DNA of 64,000 nucleotides from assembly GCF_009380135.2 (NCBI RefSeq), contig NZ_WHUT02000013.1:39357-103356 (forward strand), read 5' to 3'. Positions within the stretch are counted from its first letter, which is position 1. Each line of letters opens with the position of its first letter. Origin of the DNA: Fertoeibacter niger (lineage in GTDB: Bacteria; Pseudomonadota; Alphaproteobacteria; Rhodobacterales; Rhodobacteraceae). Positions 44,770 through 53,441 of the stretch are shown piece after piece. A model generated the notes under the pieces. The model saw only the letters and a program-made list of their open reading frames with translations, was not told the origin of the DNA and did no database searches. A program made the position numbers and the translations under genes.

Positions 44770-45663
44770 ATGACCCTGTGGATCGCCATCACCTTTGCCG
44801 CCGCCGCTGTGCAAACCCTGCGTTTCGTGCTGCAAAAGCGGCTGAAGGGGCTGGGGCTTTCCACTGGCGGGGCCACATTCGCGCGTTTCCTGTTCGCCGC
44901 ACCGCTGGCTGTGGCGGGGATGGCTGCGCTGTTGCTGGCGGGGCATGCGCTGCCCGCGCCGCCGCCGCTGTTCTGGGCCTATGTGGTGGCCGGTGGCGTG
45001 GGGCAGATCGTGGCCACATTCTGCACAGTGGCGCTGTTTTCGGAACGCAGCTTTGCCGTGGGCATCGCCTTCACAAAATCCGAGGTCGTGCTGGTGGCGG
45101 TGTTTTCGGCACTGGTGCTGGGCGAGCCTGTGCCACCGGCGGGCTGGGCGGCAATATTGCTGGGCACAGCGGGCGTGCTGGTGCTGTCGCAGCCGCCGGG
45201 GGGCTGGCACTGGGCGGCGGTGGGCAGCCGCGCGGTGGGGCTGGGTCTGCTCGCAGGGGCGTTCTTTGGCGCCTCGGCCATCGGATACCGGGGGGCGACG
45301 CTGCTGGTGGACAGCCCTTCGGCCCTGTTCCGCGCCGTAGTGGCGCTGGCGGCTGTGACCACGTTTCAGACGCTTTTGATGGGCCTGTGGCTGATCTGGC
45401 GCGAACCGGGCGAATTGGGCCGGGTTGCCGCGAAATGGCGTGATACCGCACCCGTGGGTGTGACCGGCGTTCTGGGTTCACTGTGCTGGTTCGTGGCCTT
45501 TGCGCTGATGAATGCGGCCTATGTGCGGTCGGTCGGGCAGGTGGAGCTGCTGTTCTCGCTGCTGGCCTCGGTGCTGTTCTTCCGCGAAAAGGTGCGGCTG
45601 CCCGAGGTCTTTGGCATGGCGTTGCTGGTGGCGGGGATTGTCGGCATCGTGCTGGTGGCCTGA
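44770..45663 (+). CDS. DMT-superfamily (EamA) transporter
   Basis: This is a 297-residue protein with about ten hydrophobic helices and the duplicated EamA pattern (KSEVVLVAVFSALVLGE in the first half, LLFSLLASVLFFREK in the second). It begins about 40 bases after the desaturase and may be cotranscribed. Substrate is unknown. It ends 19 bases before the stop of the Nudix gene on the other strand. Confidence 0.87.
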   Translation: MTLWIAITFAAAAVQTLRFVLQKRLKGLGLSTGGATFARFLFAAPLAVAGMAALLLAGHALPAPPPLFWAYVVAGGVGQIVATFCTVALFSERSFAVGIAFTKSEVVLVAVFSALVLGEPVPPAGWAAILLGTAGVLVLSQPPGGWHWAAVGSRAVGLGLLAGAFFGASAIGYRGATLLVDSPSALFRAVVALAAVTTFQTLLMGLWLIWREPGELGRVAAKWRDTAPVGVTGVLGSLCWFVAFALMNAAYVRSVGQVELLFSLLASVLFFREKVRLPEVFGMALLVAGIVGIVLVA

Positions 45664-45682
45664 GCCAGTCTGGTCGGGTCAG

Positions 45683-46396
45683 TCAGGCGAGGCGGCGAAA
45701 CTGCGGAGTGGTGCCGGAATTGTCAAAGAACGGCACCCCGGCGGCAGATGGCCCGTCGCGCAGCAGGGCGGTGATTTCCGACAGCACGACCTCGGTGATG
45801 AAGGGCAGATCCAACGCGCGCGCGGCGGCCAGCCCGATCCAGTGCAGATGCGACAGCTCATCTGACGCGGCCGAGAAATCATTGGTGTCGCCTGCCACCG
45901 CCGCCGCATCGGCCAGAAAGAACCGCGCATCAAAGCGGCGGGTGCGGCCCGGCGGGGTGATGGCGCGGAACACGAAACGCAGGGCAGCGGCATCGGGCTG
46001 CAAGCCCCGCGCGGCAAAGTCCTGCCAGCCTTCGGGCGCGTGCCAATGCCCGGGCCGGCCAAGCGCCAGACCGGTTTCCTCCCACAACTCGCGGATCGCG
46101 GCGGCGGCCAAAGCGGCGGGTGCGGGGTCTTCGCCCAGACGTGCGGCGCAGGGTGCGGACAGGGGGCGGGCCAGCGGCACAGCCGCATCGCCTGCATCAA
46201 CCGCCCCGCCCGGAAACACGAACTTCGACGGCATGAAGGCCGCCGCCGCCCCGCGCTGGCCCATCAGAACCTCGGGTTCGGCACGGCCCTGCCGCAGCAG
46301 GATCACGGTGGCGGCTGGACGGATTGGCAGCCCGGCGCTGCCCTGCGGCTGATCGGTGTTCTGCCCGGTTTCAGGCAGCGGCACGGCCGAACCCAT
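45683..46396 (-). CDS. Nudix hydrolase
   Basis: This 237-residue protein has a Nudix catalytic segment AAIRELWEETGLAL. The leading glycine part (FVFPGGAVDAGD) is separated from the REUxEE part by about 25 residues, a long insertion compared with the standard 23-residue box. It probably hydrolyses nucleoside-diphosphate-linked substrates. It overlaps the end of the DUF983 gene by 26 bases and is likely coupled to it. Confidence 0.88.
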   Translation of the reverse strand: MGSAVPLPETGQNTDQPQGSAGLPIRPAATVILLRQGRAEPEVLMGQRGAAAAFMPSKFVFPGGAVDAGDAAVPLARPLSAPCAARLGEDPAPAALAAAAIRELWEETGLALGRPGHWHAPEGWQDFAARGLQPDAAALRFVFRAITPPGRTRRFDARFFLADAAAVAGDTNDFSAASDELSHLHWIGLAAARALDLPFITEVVLSEITALLRDGPSAAGVPFFDNSGTTPQFRRLA

Positions 46397-46769
46397 GCAT
46401 CCGTTTGGCCCATTGCAGCCCCACCATCGCGCCCTTCAGCCGTGGCAGCAGAAACAGCGACAGCGCCACCGTGCCCACGGTGAAGATGCTTGCCAGAACC
46501 CAGGGGTCGGGCCGGTATTCGACAAAGGCCCACAGAATCGCCGGGGCCATCAGATGCCCCACGATCAGGATGGTCAGATAGGCCGGGCCATCATCGGCGC
46601 GCTGGTGGTGCAGCGCCTCACCGCAGACCGGGCAGCTTTCGCGCACTGTCAGATAACCGCGCAGCAGCGGCCCCGACCCGCAGTTCGGGCAACGCCGCCG
46701 CCAGCCGCGCAGCAGGGCGGGGGTCAGCGGGCGGTCTTCCTGCGGCAAGGCGGGGCGCTGGGTCATCAT
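46371..46769 (-). CDS. DUF983 membrane protein with zinc ribbon
   Basis: This is a 132-residue protein. Two CxxC pairs (CPNC and CPVC, about residues 28-31 and 46-49) form a zinc-ribbon-like head. Two hydrophobic segments follow (about 63-82 and 90-108). This is the DUF983 family, common in Alphaproteobacteria, with no established function. It precedes the Nudix gene on the same transcript. Confidence 0.88.
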   Translation of the reverse strand: MMTQRPALPQEDRPLTPALLRGWRRRCPNCGSGPLLRGYLTVRESCPVCGEALHHQRADDGPAYLTILIVGHLMAPAILWAFVEYRPDPWVLASIFTVGTVALSLFLLPRLKGAMVGLQWAKRMHGFGRAAA

Positions 46770-46954
46770 GGGCCTGTGGCTGAGGGTGCTGCACCAACAT
46801 AGGCCCTTGCGGGCGGGAAGTAGAGGGGCTGCCCACCCCCCGCGTCCCGATGTCGCAAAATTCCGCTGTGACCCGCGACGGAAGCGCAGGCCTCCTGCGT
46901 TTTATCACCATGACGGCGGGCAAACAGGCCCCCGCCGCAGAACCAGGAGATACC

Positions 46955-47479
46955 ATGAAAAAGACATCCCTCATCGCCGCCGTGACGCTGGCCGCCATCG
47001 CCTCCACCGCGCTGTCCACCTCGGCCTTTGCGGAACGCGGCCCGGGCCGCCATGGCGACGGCCCGCGCGGCGGCCCCGCGCACATGATGCCGGTGCTGAA
47101 CTTTGAAGAGCTGGATGCCGACAAGGATGGCAAGATCACCAGGGCCGAAATCGACGCACAGCGTCAGGCCCGCGTGACCGCCGCCGATGCCAATGGCGAC
47201 GGGCTGCTGAACGCCGAGGAACTCGCGGCGATGGAACTGGCCAGGCTGACCGAACGCGCGGCGGAACATGCGGCGCGGATGATCGAACGGTTCGATGCCG
47301 ATGGTGATGGCCAGATCTCGGCCGCCGAAATGGCCGCAGGCCCGCAGCCGGTGGCCATGTTCGACCGGATCGACACCGACGGCGACGGCGCGATCACCCA
47401 GGCCGAGGCTGACGCCGCCCGCGAAAAGATGGCCGAACGCATGAAGCACCGCCGCGGCGGCTGGGGCGACAACAACTGA
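46955..47479 (+). CDS. Exported EF-hand calcium-binding protein
   Basis: This 174-residue periplasmic protein has a signal peptide ending TSAFA/E (residue 28). Four EF-hand loops are visible: DADKDGKITRAE, DANGDGLLNAEE, DADGDGQISAAE and DTDGDGAITQAE. A Gly/His/Arg-rich linker precedes them, and a basic tail (MKHRRGG) ends the protein. It lies upstream of the ECF sigma operon, on the same strand, separated by hairpins, so it may be part of the same calcium or metal response (inference). AGGAGA precedes the ATG. Confidence 0.9.
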   Translation: MKKTSLIAAVTLAAIASTALSTSAFAERGPGRHGDGPRGGPAHMMPVLNFEELDADKDGKITRAEIDAQRQARVTAADANGDGLLNAEELAAMELARLTERAAEHAARMIERFDADGDGQISAAEMAAGPQPVAMFDRIDTDGDGAITQAEADAAREKMAERMKHRRGGWGDNN

Positions 47480-47502
47480 GGGGTCTTTCCCCTGACGGCA
47501 AA

Positions 47503-47564
47503 GCCCCTGCAGCGGGGCCTGGCCGCGCCCGGCGTTCTCATCCCCATCTGGCGCCGGGCGCGGC
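47503..47564 (+). terminator. Two hairpins after the EF-hand gene
   Basis: GCCCC-TGCAGC-GGGGC (47503-47518) is followed by a larger stem with perfect 13-bp arms, GCCGCGCCCGGCG (47522-47534) and its complement at 47552-47564, then ATTTGT. They probably end the EF-hand transcript before the sigma-factor promoter. Confidence 0.6.
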
Positions 47565-47603
47565 ATTTGTAAACCGAACGGTTCCGGTCTAGACCAAGGC
47601 GCG

Positions 47604-48215
47604 ATGGACATGCCGCTTGATGCCCTTTCGGATGTCTCGGACGAGGCGCTTCTCGTGCTCTATGCCAATGGAGACCGCGCTGCGGCGCGTGCGCTGACCA
47701 TCCGTCTGACGCCGCGCATGCTGGCCTTTGCGGGCCGCATTCTGGGCGACCGGGCCGAGGCCGAGGATGTGGCGCAAGAGGCGATGCTGCGGCTGTGGCG
47801 CGTGGCGCCCGACTGGCGGCAGGGCGAGGCGCAGGTGGCGACCTGGCTTTACCGGGTGGCGTCGAACCTGTGCACTGACCGGCTGAGGCGGCGCAAGCGG
47901 CAGGCGGCCACCACGCTGGAGGATGCGCCCGACCTGCCCGATGGCGCACCGGGTGTGGTGGCGGCCCTGATCGCGGGCGACCGGATACGCGCCCTGGAGG
48001 CGGCCCTTGCCGCCCTGCCGGAACGCCAGCGGCAGGCGGTGGTGCTGCGCCATATCGAGGGTCTGGGCAACCCCGAGATTGCCGCCGTGATGGACATCGG
48101 CGTCGAGGCGGTGGAAAGTCTGACGGCCCGGGGCAAACGGGCCCTGACGGCGCTGCTGGCGGGGCAGCGCGCGGAACTGGGATATGAGGATGACGGCCAT
48201 GATGCGCGACAGTGA
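47604..48215 (+). CDS. ECF-type RNA polymerase sigma factor
   Basis: This 203-residue sigma-70 family factor has region 2 about residues 25-95 (DRAEAEDVAQEAMLRLWR, ATWLYRVASNLCTDRLRR) and region 4 about 130-185 (LPERQRQAVVLRHIEGLGNPEIAAVM). It lacks region 3, as in ECF factors. Its end overlaps the next gene by 17 bases. The following membrane protein and CnrX-like protein are the probable anti-sigma and sensor, so the set should respond to an envelope signal. Confidence 0.93.
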   Translation: MDMPLDALSDVSDEALLVLYANGDRAAARALTIRLTPRMLAFAGRILGDRAEAEDVAQEAMLRLWRVAPDWRQGEAQVATWLYRVASNLCTDRLRRRKRQAATTLEDAPDLPDGAPGVVAALIAGDRIRALEAALAALPERQRQAVVLRHIEGLGNPEIAAVMDIGVEAVESLTARGKRALTALLAGQRAELGYEDDGHDARQ

Positions 48216-48570
48216 TCTGGACGATCTGTTTGCCGATCTGCGGGTGGTGCGGGCCGAGGCGCCGGCCAGCCTGCTGATGCGGGTGCTGGAGGATGCCGAA
48301 CTGCATCAGCCGCAACCGGTGGCCCTGCGCGCCGCACCCGCCCCGCGCCGCCTGTGGTCGCTTTTGGCCGGGGGGGGGCTGGGCGGCGGCGGCGTGCTGG
48401 CCGGGTTGGCCACCGCCACGCTCGCCGGGTTCTGGATCGGCTTTGCGCAGCCGCTGCCGGTGACGACGCTGACCGCCGCGCTGTGGCAACAAGAGACGCT
48501 GGCCGATGACGAAGGCCTTGATCTGGTGGAACTTATCCCCACGCTTGATACCTACCTGCCCGAAGGCTGA
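48199..48570 (+). CDS. Putative anti-sigma factor, single-pass membrane protein
   Basis: This is a 123-residue protein. The N-terminal 60 residues are cytoplasmic-looking and could bind the sigma factor (DLDDLFADLRVVRAEAPASLLMRVLEDAE). One membrane segment lies near residues 65-90 (glycine-rich). It overlaps the sigma gene by 17 bases; GAGGA lies eight bases before this ATG. Assignment rests on position and topology, in the manner of CnrY or NccY. Confidence 0.7.
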   Translation: MMRDSDLDDLFADLRVVRAEAPASLLMRVLEDAELHQPQPVALRAAPAPRRLWSLLAGGGLGGGGVLAGLATATLAGFWIGFAQPLPVTTLTAALWQQETLADDEGLDLVELIPTLDTYLPEG

Positions 48571-49086
48571 ATGATGACCGAACCGCACACCCCCGCAGCC
48601 CGCCCCGCCGCCCCGCGCTGGATGCGGCTGGCCCTTGCGCTGTCAGTGGCGTTGAACCTGGGGGTCGCCGGGGTGGTGGGCGGCAGCCTGCTGCACGACG
48701 CGCGCAAGGAACCGCGCCCGGTGCCGGTGCGCGATCTGGGCTTTGGCCCGTTTTCCGAGGCGCTGAGCCCCGAAGACCGCGCCGCCCTGCGCCGCGCCTT
48801 CATGGCCGAGGCCCCCGACTTCCGCGATGCCTGGCGGCAGATGCGCGGCGAGTTCGGCGCGGTGCTGGATGCGCTGCGGGCCGAGCCCTTTGAACCGGCG
48901 GCGCTGGCCGTGGTGCTGGACCGGCAGAGCGTCAGGACGGGCGAAATGCTGTCGCTGGGCCAGAGGCTGCTGTTTGACCGCGTGGCCGAAATGACGCCCG
49001 AGGCACGGCTGGCCTTTGCCGACCGGCTGGAGCAAAGCCTTTCACGCAGGCCGACCCGGCGCGGGGGTGAAGACCGCAAGCCGTGA
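48571..49086 (+). CDS. Periplasmic heavy-metal-sensor (CnrX-like) protein
   Basis: This 171-residue protein has an N-terminal membrane anchor (residues 19-41) and a helical periplasmic domain (LSPEDRAALRRAFMAEAPDFRDAWRQ, MTPEARLAFADRLEQ) typical of the CnrX/Spy-related family. It starts directly after the previous stop and completes a sigma / anti-sigma / sensor operon. No metal-efflux genes are adjacent, so the signal may not be a heavy metal. Confidence 0.8.
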   Translation: MMTEPHTPAARPAAPRWMRLALALSVALNLGVAGVVGGSLLHDARKEPRPVPVRDLGFGPFSEALSPEDRAALRRAFMAEAPDFRDAWRQMRGEFGAVLDALRAEPFEPAALAVVLDRQSVRTGEMLSLGQRLLFDRVAEMTPEARLAFADRLEQSLSRRPTRRGGEDRKP

Positions 49087-49102
49087 CGCGCGGGGCTGCA
49101 CC

Positions 49103-49156
49103 CTTTCGCGCCGGCTTCAGGCCGCCGAGCTTTCGCGCCGGCTTCAGGCCGCCGAG
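49103..49156. repeat. 27-bp perfect tandem duplication at the 3' end of the PleD-like gene
   Basis: Two identical 27-bp units start CTTTCGCGCCGGCTTCAGG and end CCGCCGAG, at 49103-49129 and 49130-49156. The second unit contains the stop codon of the minus-strand diguanylate cyclase, so the first copy lies outside the gene. Confidence 0.9.
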
Positions 49157-50523
49157 CGGCTGATCGTCACCTGATTGCGCCCTTCGGCCTTGGCCACCAG
49201 CAGGGCGCGGTCGGCCCGGTCCACCAGCGCGGCCACAGGTTCCTGCAGCAGCGAACGGGCCGGATCGCGCACCGCAAGGCCGATAGAGACTGTCACTGGC
49301 ACGCTGCTGCCGCCCGCCACGGCGACCGCGCGTTCCTGCACCGCATGGCACAGCCGTTCGGCGCAAATGCAGGCCTCGGCCAACCCGGTGTCGGCCAGCC
49401 CCACCAGAAACTCTTCGCCACCGATTCGCGCCAGCAGGTCGTGCGGGCGCAGGTTGGCTGCCAGACGCCGGGCCACCTCGACCAGCACAGCATCGCCAGT
49501 CGCATGGCCCCAGCGGTCGTTCACCGCCTTGAAACGGTCGATGTCCACGACCATCACAGCAAAATCCTTTGCCGCGACCTGCGCCTGTTCCGCCATCGCG
49601 GCGAGGTGAGGCAGGGCGTAGCGGCGGTTGTAAAGCCCGGTCAGCGGGTCGATCACCGACAGACGCAGCCCGTTGGTGACGGAATTGCGCAGCCGGTCGA
49701 CCCTGCGTTTGCGCCGCAGCAGCGTTGCAAGCCGCAGCGCCAGTTCGGCAGGCGCCACGCCGCTTGGCACCACGTCATCGGCCCCCAGATCAAAGGCCAT
49801 GGCTGCCCCCTCGCCACAGGCATCAGGCCGCAGCATGCAGATCGCGGCATGGCGCGTGGCCATGCGGCTGCGCAGTTCCGACAGCAGGCGCAGCCCTGTG
49901 CCTTGCCCGCTCAGATTGGCGTCAATCACAAAGACATCCGGCGCGAAGGAACCTTCGGCCAGCGCATCTTCGCGCGTCATCAGGGCCAGCCGGCTGCCTG
50001 TCAGCGGTGCCATGTCCCGGCGCCAGCGCAGGGCGGCATCGACCTGCCCGCTGATAAAGGCGATCAGCCCAGGCGGATCGAACGCGGCCGCAGGTTCGGC
50101 CAGCCCCAAGGCCAGTGCCGCCGTTGCAGGTGTTCCCAGTTCGGCTGGGTTTTCACGCGCGCGCAGCAGGCTGCGCAGCCGGGCCAGCAGGGTCTGGTCG
50201 TCGATCGGCTTGCCCAGAAAATCATCGGCCCCGGCGCGAAAGGCGGCCAGCCGCGCGGCAGGCTCCGGCGTGGCGGAAAAGATCACCACCGGGATGTCGC
50301 GTGTCACCGGATCGGCGCGCAGTCGCGTCAGCACGTCGATCCCCGACATGTCGGGCAGCATCAGGTCAAGCAGGATCAGGTCTGGCTGCGCCTCGCGCGC
50401 CAGCGCAAGGCCGCCCGCGCCGTCGGCGGCCAGCAGCGGCTGGTAAAACGCGGCCCCCAGCTTTACCTTGAAGACGATGCGGTTGGTCGCAACGTCATCG
50501 ACGATGAGTATTTTGCCGACCAT
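49144..50523 (-). CDS. pleD: PleD-like diguanylate cyclase (REC-REC-GGDEF)
   Basis: This is a 459-residue response regulator that makes c-di-GMP. REC1 has D53 (LLDLMLPDM) and K in GKPIDD. REC2 (about 155-275) keeps an aspartate in FVIDANLSG. The catalytic GGEEF is at residues 368-372, and an RxxD inhibitory site (RPHD) lies five residues before it. This is the PleD layout. DUF3572 is divergent next door, a common alphaproteobacterial neighbour. The reading frame ends inside a 27-bp tandem repeat. Confidence 0.93.
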   Translation of the reverse strand: MVGKILIVDDVATNRIVFKVKLGAAFYQPLLAADGAGGLALAREAQPDLILLDLMLPDMSGIDVLTRLRADPVTRDIPVVIFSATPEPAARLAAFRAGADDFLGKPIDDQTLLARLRSLLRARENPAELGTPATAALALGLAEPAAAFDPPGLIAFISGQVDAALRWRRDMAPLTGSRLALMTREDALAEGSFAPDVFVIDANLSGQGTGLRLLSELRSRMATRHAAICMLRPDACGEGAAMAFDLGADDVVPSGVAPAELALRLATLLRRKRRVDRLRNSVTNGLRLSVIDPLTGLYNRRYALPHLAAMAEQAQVAAKDFAVMVVDIDRFKAVNDRWGHATGDAVLVEVARRLAANLRPHDLLARIGGEEFLVGLADTGLAEACICAERLCHAVQERAVAVAGGSSVPVTVSIGLAVRDPARSLLQEPVAALVDRADRALLVAKAEGRNQVTISRSAA

Positions 50524-50656
50524 GCGCCTTTGCCTGCTTTACCTCGCTGCGGATGACCGTCACTCTGCGCCGCATTTGGTTAAGAATTCCTTTCCAAAAT
50601 TCGGGGAAAACCGGCGAAAACCGGGATAGACCTGCTGCACAAAGGAGACTGCGGCC

Positions 50657-50938
50657 ATGCAACGGCAAGACTTCGCCGAAACCGTCGCCCTGCAGGCCCT
50701 GGCCTGGCTGGCGTCCAATGATGATCTGCTGCCGGTGTTTCTGGGGGCCAGCGGGGCCACCGCCGCGGATGTCGCAGCACAGGCGGGCCAGCCCGAGTTT
50801 CTGGCCTCGGTGCTGGATTTCCTGCTGATGGAGGATGCCTGGGTCATCGGGTTCTGCGATGCGGCGGGGCTGGCCTATACCGTGCCGATGCAGGCGCGCG
50901 CAGGCCTGCCCGGTGGCGAGGCACCGCACTGGACCTGA
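50657..50938 (+). CDS. DUF3572 family protein
   Basis: This is a 93-residue small helical protein of the DUF3572 family (AETVALQALAWLASNDDLLPVFL, FLASVLDFLL), restricted mainly to Alphaproteobacteria and often beside pleD. No function is established. AAAGGAG precedes the ATG. It may be cotranscribed with the HAD gene 58 bases downstream. Confidence 0.88.
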   Translation: MQRQDFAETVALQALAWLASNDDLLPVFLGASGATAADVAAQAGQPEFLASVLDFLLMEDAWVIGFCDAAGLAYTVPMQARAGLPGGEAPHWT

Positions 50939-50996
50939 GGTTGCAATCTGGCACGGGCGCGGTCACTGTGCCGCCGGCGCACAACGGGGGCGGATC

Positions 50997-51692
50997 ATGA
51001 TCGCAGGCGTGATTTTCGACAAGGATGGCACATTGTTCGACTTCCGGTCCAGCTGGGGTGGCTGGGCCCGGCGGCTGTTGCAGGATCTGGCGGGTGACAC
51101 GCCGCAGGCCAGAGCCTTGGGCGCGCAGATCGGCTATGATCTTGACCGGGCGCAATTTGCCCCTGACAGCCCGGTGATCGCGGGCACTCCGGATGAAATC
51201 GCCGCCTGCCTTCTGCCGCATCTGCCGGGCATGCCCAATACGGCGCTGGTGCAGCGGATGAACCGGCTGGCGGCCACGGCCGTGATGGCCGAGGCCGTGC
51301 CGCTGGTGCCCTTGATGCAGGATTTGCGACGACGCGGGCTGAAGATCGGGCTGGCCACCAATGATGGCGAGGCCCCGGCCCGCGCACATCTGGCGGCGCA
51401 TGGGCTGACCGATCTGTTCGACTTCATCGCGGGTTGCGATTCCGGGCATGGCGGCAAGCCCGCACCGGGGCAGTTGCTGGCGTTTCTGCGCCAGACCGGG
51501 CTGGAGCCCGCCCGCGTCGCCATGGTGGGTGACAGCCGACACGACCTGCAGGCGGGTCGCGCGGCGGGCATGCAGACCGTCGCTGTGCTGACCGGCATCG
51601 CCGTGGCGGCTGATCTGGCCCCGCTGGCCGATGTGGTTCTGCCCGACATCGGCGCGCTGCCGGGCTGGATTGATGCCCGGGTTCCCGCCTGA
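50997..51692 (+). CDS. HAD-superfamily phosphatase (phosphoglycolate-phosphatase-like)
   Basis: This 231-residue HAD hydrolase has motif I FDKDGTLFDF, motif II ATND, motif III lysine in GHGGKPAPG, and motif IV GDSRHD. The cap of about 90 residues is of the C1 type, like Gph. Substrate is uncertain; phosphoglycolate phosphatase is the closest general type. Confidence 0.9.
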   Translation: MIAGVIFDKDGTLFDFRSSWGGWARRLLQDLAGDTPQARALGAQIGYDLDRAQFAPDSPVIAGTPDEIAACLLPHLPGMPNTALVQRMNRLAATAVMAEAVPLVPLMQDLRRRGLKIGLATNDGEAPARAHLAAHGLTDLFDFIAGCDSGHGGKPAPGQLLAFLRQTGLEPARVAMVGDSRHDLQAGRAAGMQTVAVLTGIAVAADLAPLADVVLPDIGALPGWIDARVPA

Positions 51693-51814
51693 AACCACGC
51701 CCTGCCTGAAAAACGACGCTTCAAGGTCGGAAACCTTGTGTCCAACCTGCGCATGCATCGGCCATGCTGGCGGTTGCAGGGCCCATGCCCGCCACGATTA
51801 CGGGAGAGCCTCAG

Positions 51815-53371
51815 ATGACCGATGAACCGAACCGCAAGCGCCGTGCCGGGGGCCGTGCCGGCAACAAGCTGCGCGCGGGCACATCGGCCATTGACCAGAT
51901 GCCATGGCGCATCCCGGTCAACCCCGACCGGCCCACCGAACCCCTGGACATGGACGGCGTGATGAAGGTGCATCGCGGCGCGATGCGCATCCTCAGGGAA
52001 ATCGGCATCGAATTCCTGAACCCCGAGGCGGTGGCCATCCTGAAACAGGCGGGCTGCAAGGTCGACGGCACCAATGTGCGGATGGACGAGGATTTCGTGA
52101 TGGAGATGCTGGGCCACGCGCCCGAAACCTTCACCATCACCCCGCGCAACCCGGAACGCGAGATCATCATGGGCGGCAAGCACATGGTGTTCGTCAACGT
52201 ATCCTCGCCGCCGAATGCGTGGGATCTGGAGCGTGGCAAGCGGTCGGGCGATTTCACCAGCTTCAAGGAATTCATGAAGCTGACGCAGTATTTCAACTGC
52301 ATCCATGTGGCGGGCGGCTATCCGGTGGAACCGATCGACATCCACCCCGCCGTGCGGCATCTGGACTGCCTTTATGAAAAGCTGACGCTGACCGACAAGG
52401 TGGTGCATGCCTATTCGCTGGGGGCCGAACGGGTGGAGGATGTGATGGAGATGACGCGCCTTGCCGGCGGTCTGACCCATGACGAATTCGACGCACGGCC
52501 CCGGATGTATACCAACATCAACTCGGTCAGCCCGCTGAAGCATGACTACCCGATGCTGGACGGCGCGATGCGGCTGGCCCGACGCGGGCAGCCGGTGATC
52601 GTGACACCGTTCACGCTGGCAGGGGCCATGGCACCTGTGACAATGGCGGGCGCGGTGGCCCTGTCACTGGCCGAGGGGCTGGCCGCAATTGCGCTGTTGC
52701 AATACATCAATCCGGGGTGCCCGGTGGCCATCGGCACCTTCACCTCGAACGTGGACATGAAATCGGGCGCGCCCGCATTCGGCACGCCGGAATACATGCG
52801 CGCCACGCAGATGACCGGGCAGTTGGCGCGGTTCTACAAGCTGCCGATGCGGTCGTCGGGCGTCTGTGCCGCCAACGTGCCGGACGGGCAGGCGATGTGG
52901 GAAACCTCGAACAGCCTGTGGGCCGCCGTGCAGTCGGGCACCAACATGGTCTATCACGCGGCGGGCTGGCTGGAGGGCGGGCTGATCGCCAGCCCCGAAA
53001 AGTTCATCATGGATTGCGAAGTGCTGCAAATGATCCAGCGGTATTTCGAGGAGGCGACCTTTGCCACCACCGATGACGACATCGCGTTCGATGCGATCAA
53101 AGAGGTCGGCCCGGGCGGCCATTACTTTGGCTGCCAGCACACGCAGGACCGCTACACCACCGCCTTCTACGCGCCTTTCGTGTCGGACTGGCGGAATTAC
53201 GAGGCCTGGAACCTGGACGGTGCCGTCTGGACCCCGGAACGCGCGCACCGGCTGTTCAAGCAGATCATGGACGAATTCGAAGCCCCGCCAATGAACGGCG
53301 ACCACCAGCAGGCGCTGACGGAGTTTGTGGCGAAGCGGAAGCAGGAGGGCGGGGCGCCGACGGATTTCTGA
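51815..53371 (+). CDS. Trimethylamine methyltransferase (MttB) family protein, non-pyrrolysine
   Basis: This is a 518-residue TIM-barrel methyltransferase. It reads through without an in-frame TAG, so it is the non-pyrrolysine class, whose members (for example MtgB) demethylate glycine betaine or related quaternary amines to a corrinoid protein. Length and the GGHYFGCQHTQ segment fit the family. No corrinoid-binding partner or methyltransferase activator is encoded nearby. GGGAGAG precedes the start. The N-terminal 25 residues are basic and probably disordered. Confidence 0.88.
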   Translation: MTDEPNRKRRAGGRAGNKLRAGTSAIDQMPWRIPVNPDRPTEPLDMDGVMKVHRGAMRILREIGIEFLNPEAVAILKQAGCKVDGTNVRMDEDFVMEMLGHAPETFTITPRNPEREIIMGGKHMVFVNVSSPPNAWDLERGKRSGDFTSFKEFMKLTQYFNCIHVAGGYPVEPIDIHPAVRHLDCLYEKLTLTDKVVHAYSLGAERVEDVMEMTRLAGGLTHDEFDARPRMYTNINSVSPLKHDYPMLDGAMRLARRGQPVIVTPFTLAGAMAPVTMAGAVALSLAEGLAAIALLQYINPGCPVAIGTFTSNVDMKSGAPAFGTPEYMRATQMTGQLARFYKLPMRSSGVCAANVPDGQAMWETSNSLWAAVQSGTNMVYHAAGWLEGGLIASPEKFIMDCEVLQMIQRYFEEATFATTDDDIAFDAIKEVGPGGHYFGCQHTQDRYTTAFYAPFVSDWRNYEAWNLDGAVWTPERAHRLFKQIMDEFEAPPMNGDHQQALTEFVAKRKQEGGAPTDF

Positions 53372-53441
53372 GGGGGTGTGGGGTCGGTGGTGCGGACCAT
53401 TCGCGTCACAAAGGCATCCAATTGAGCAGAAAATGAACGTG

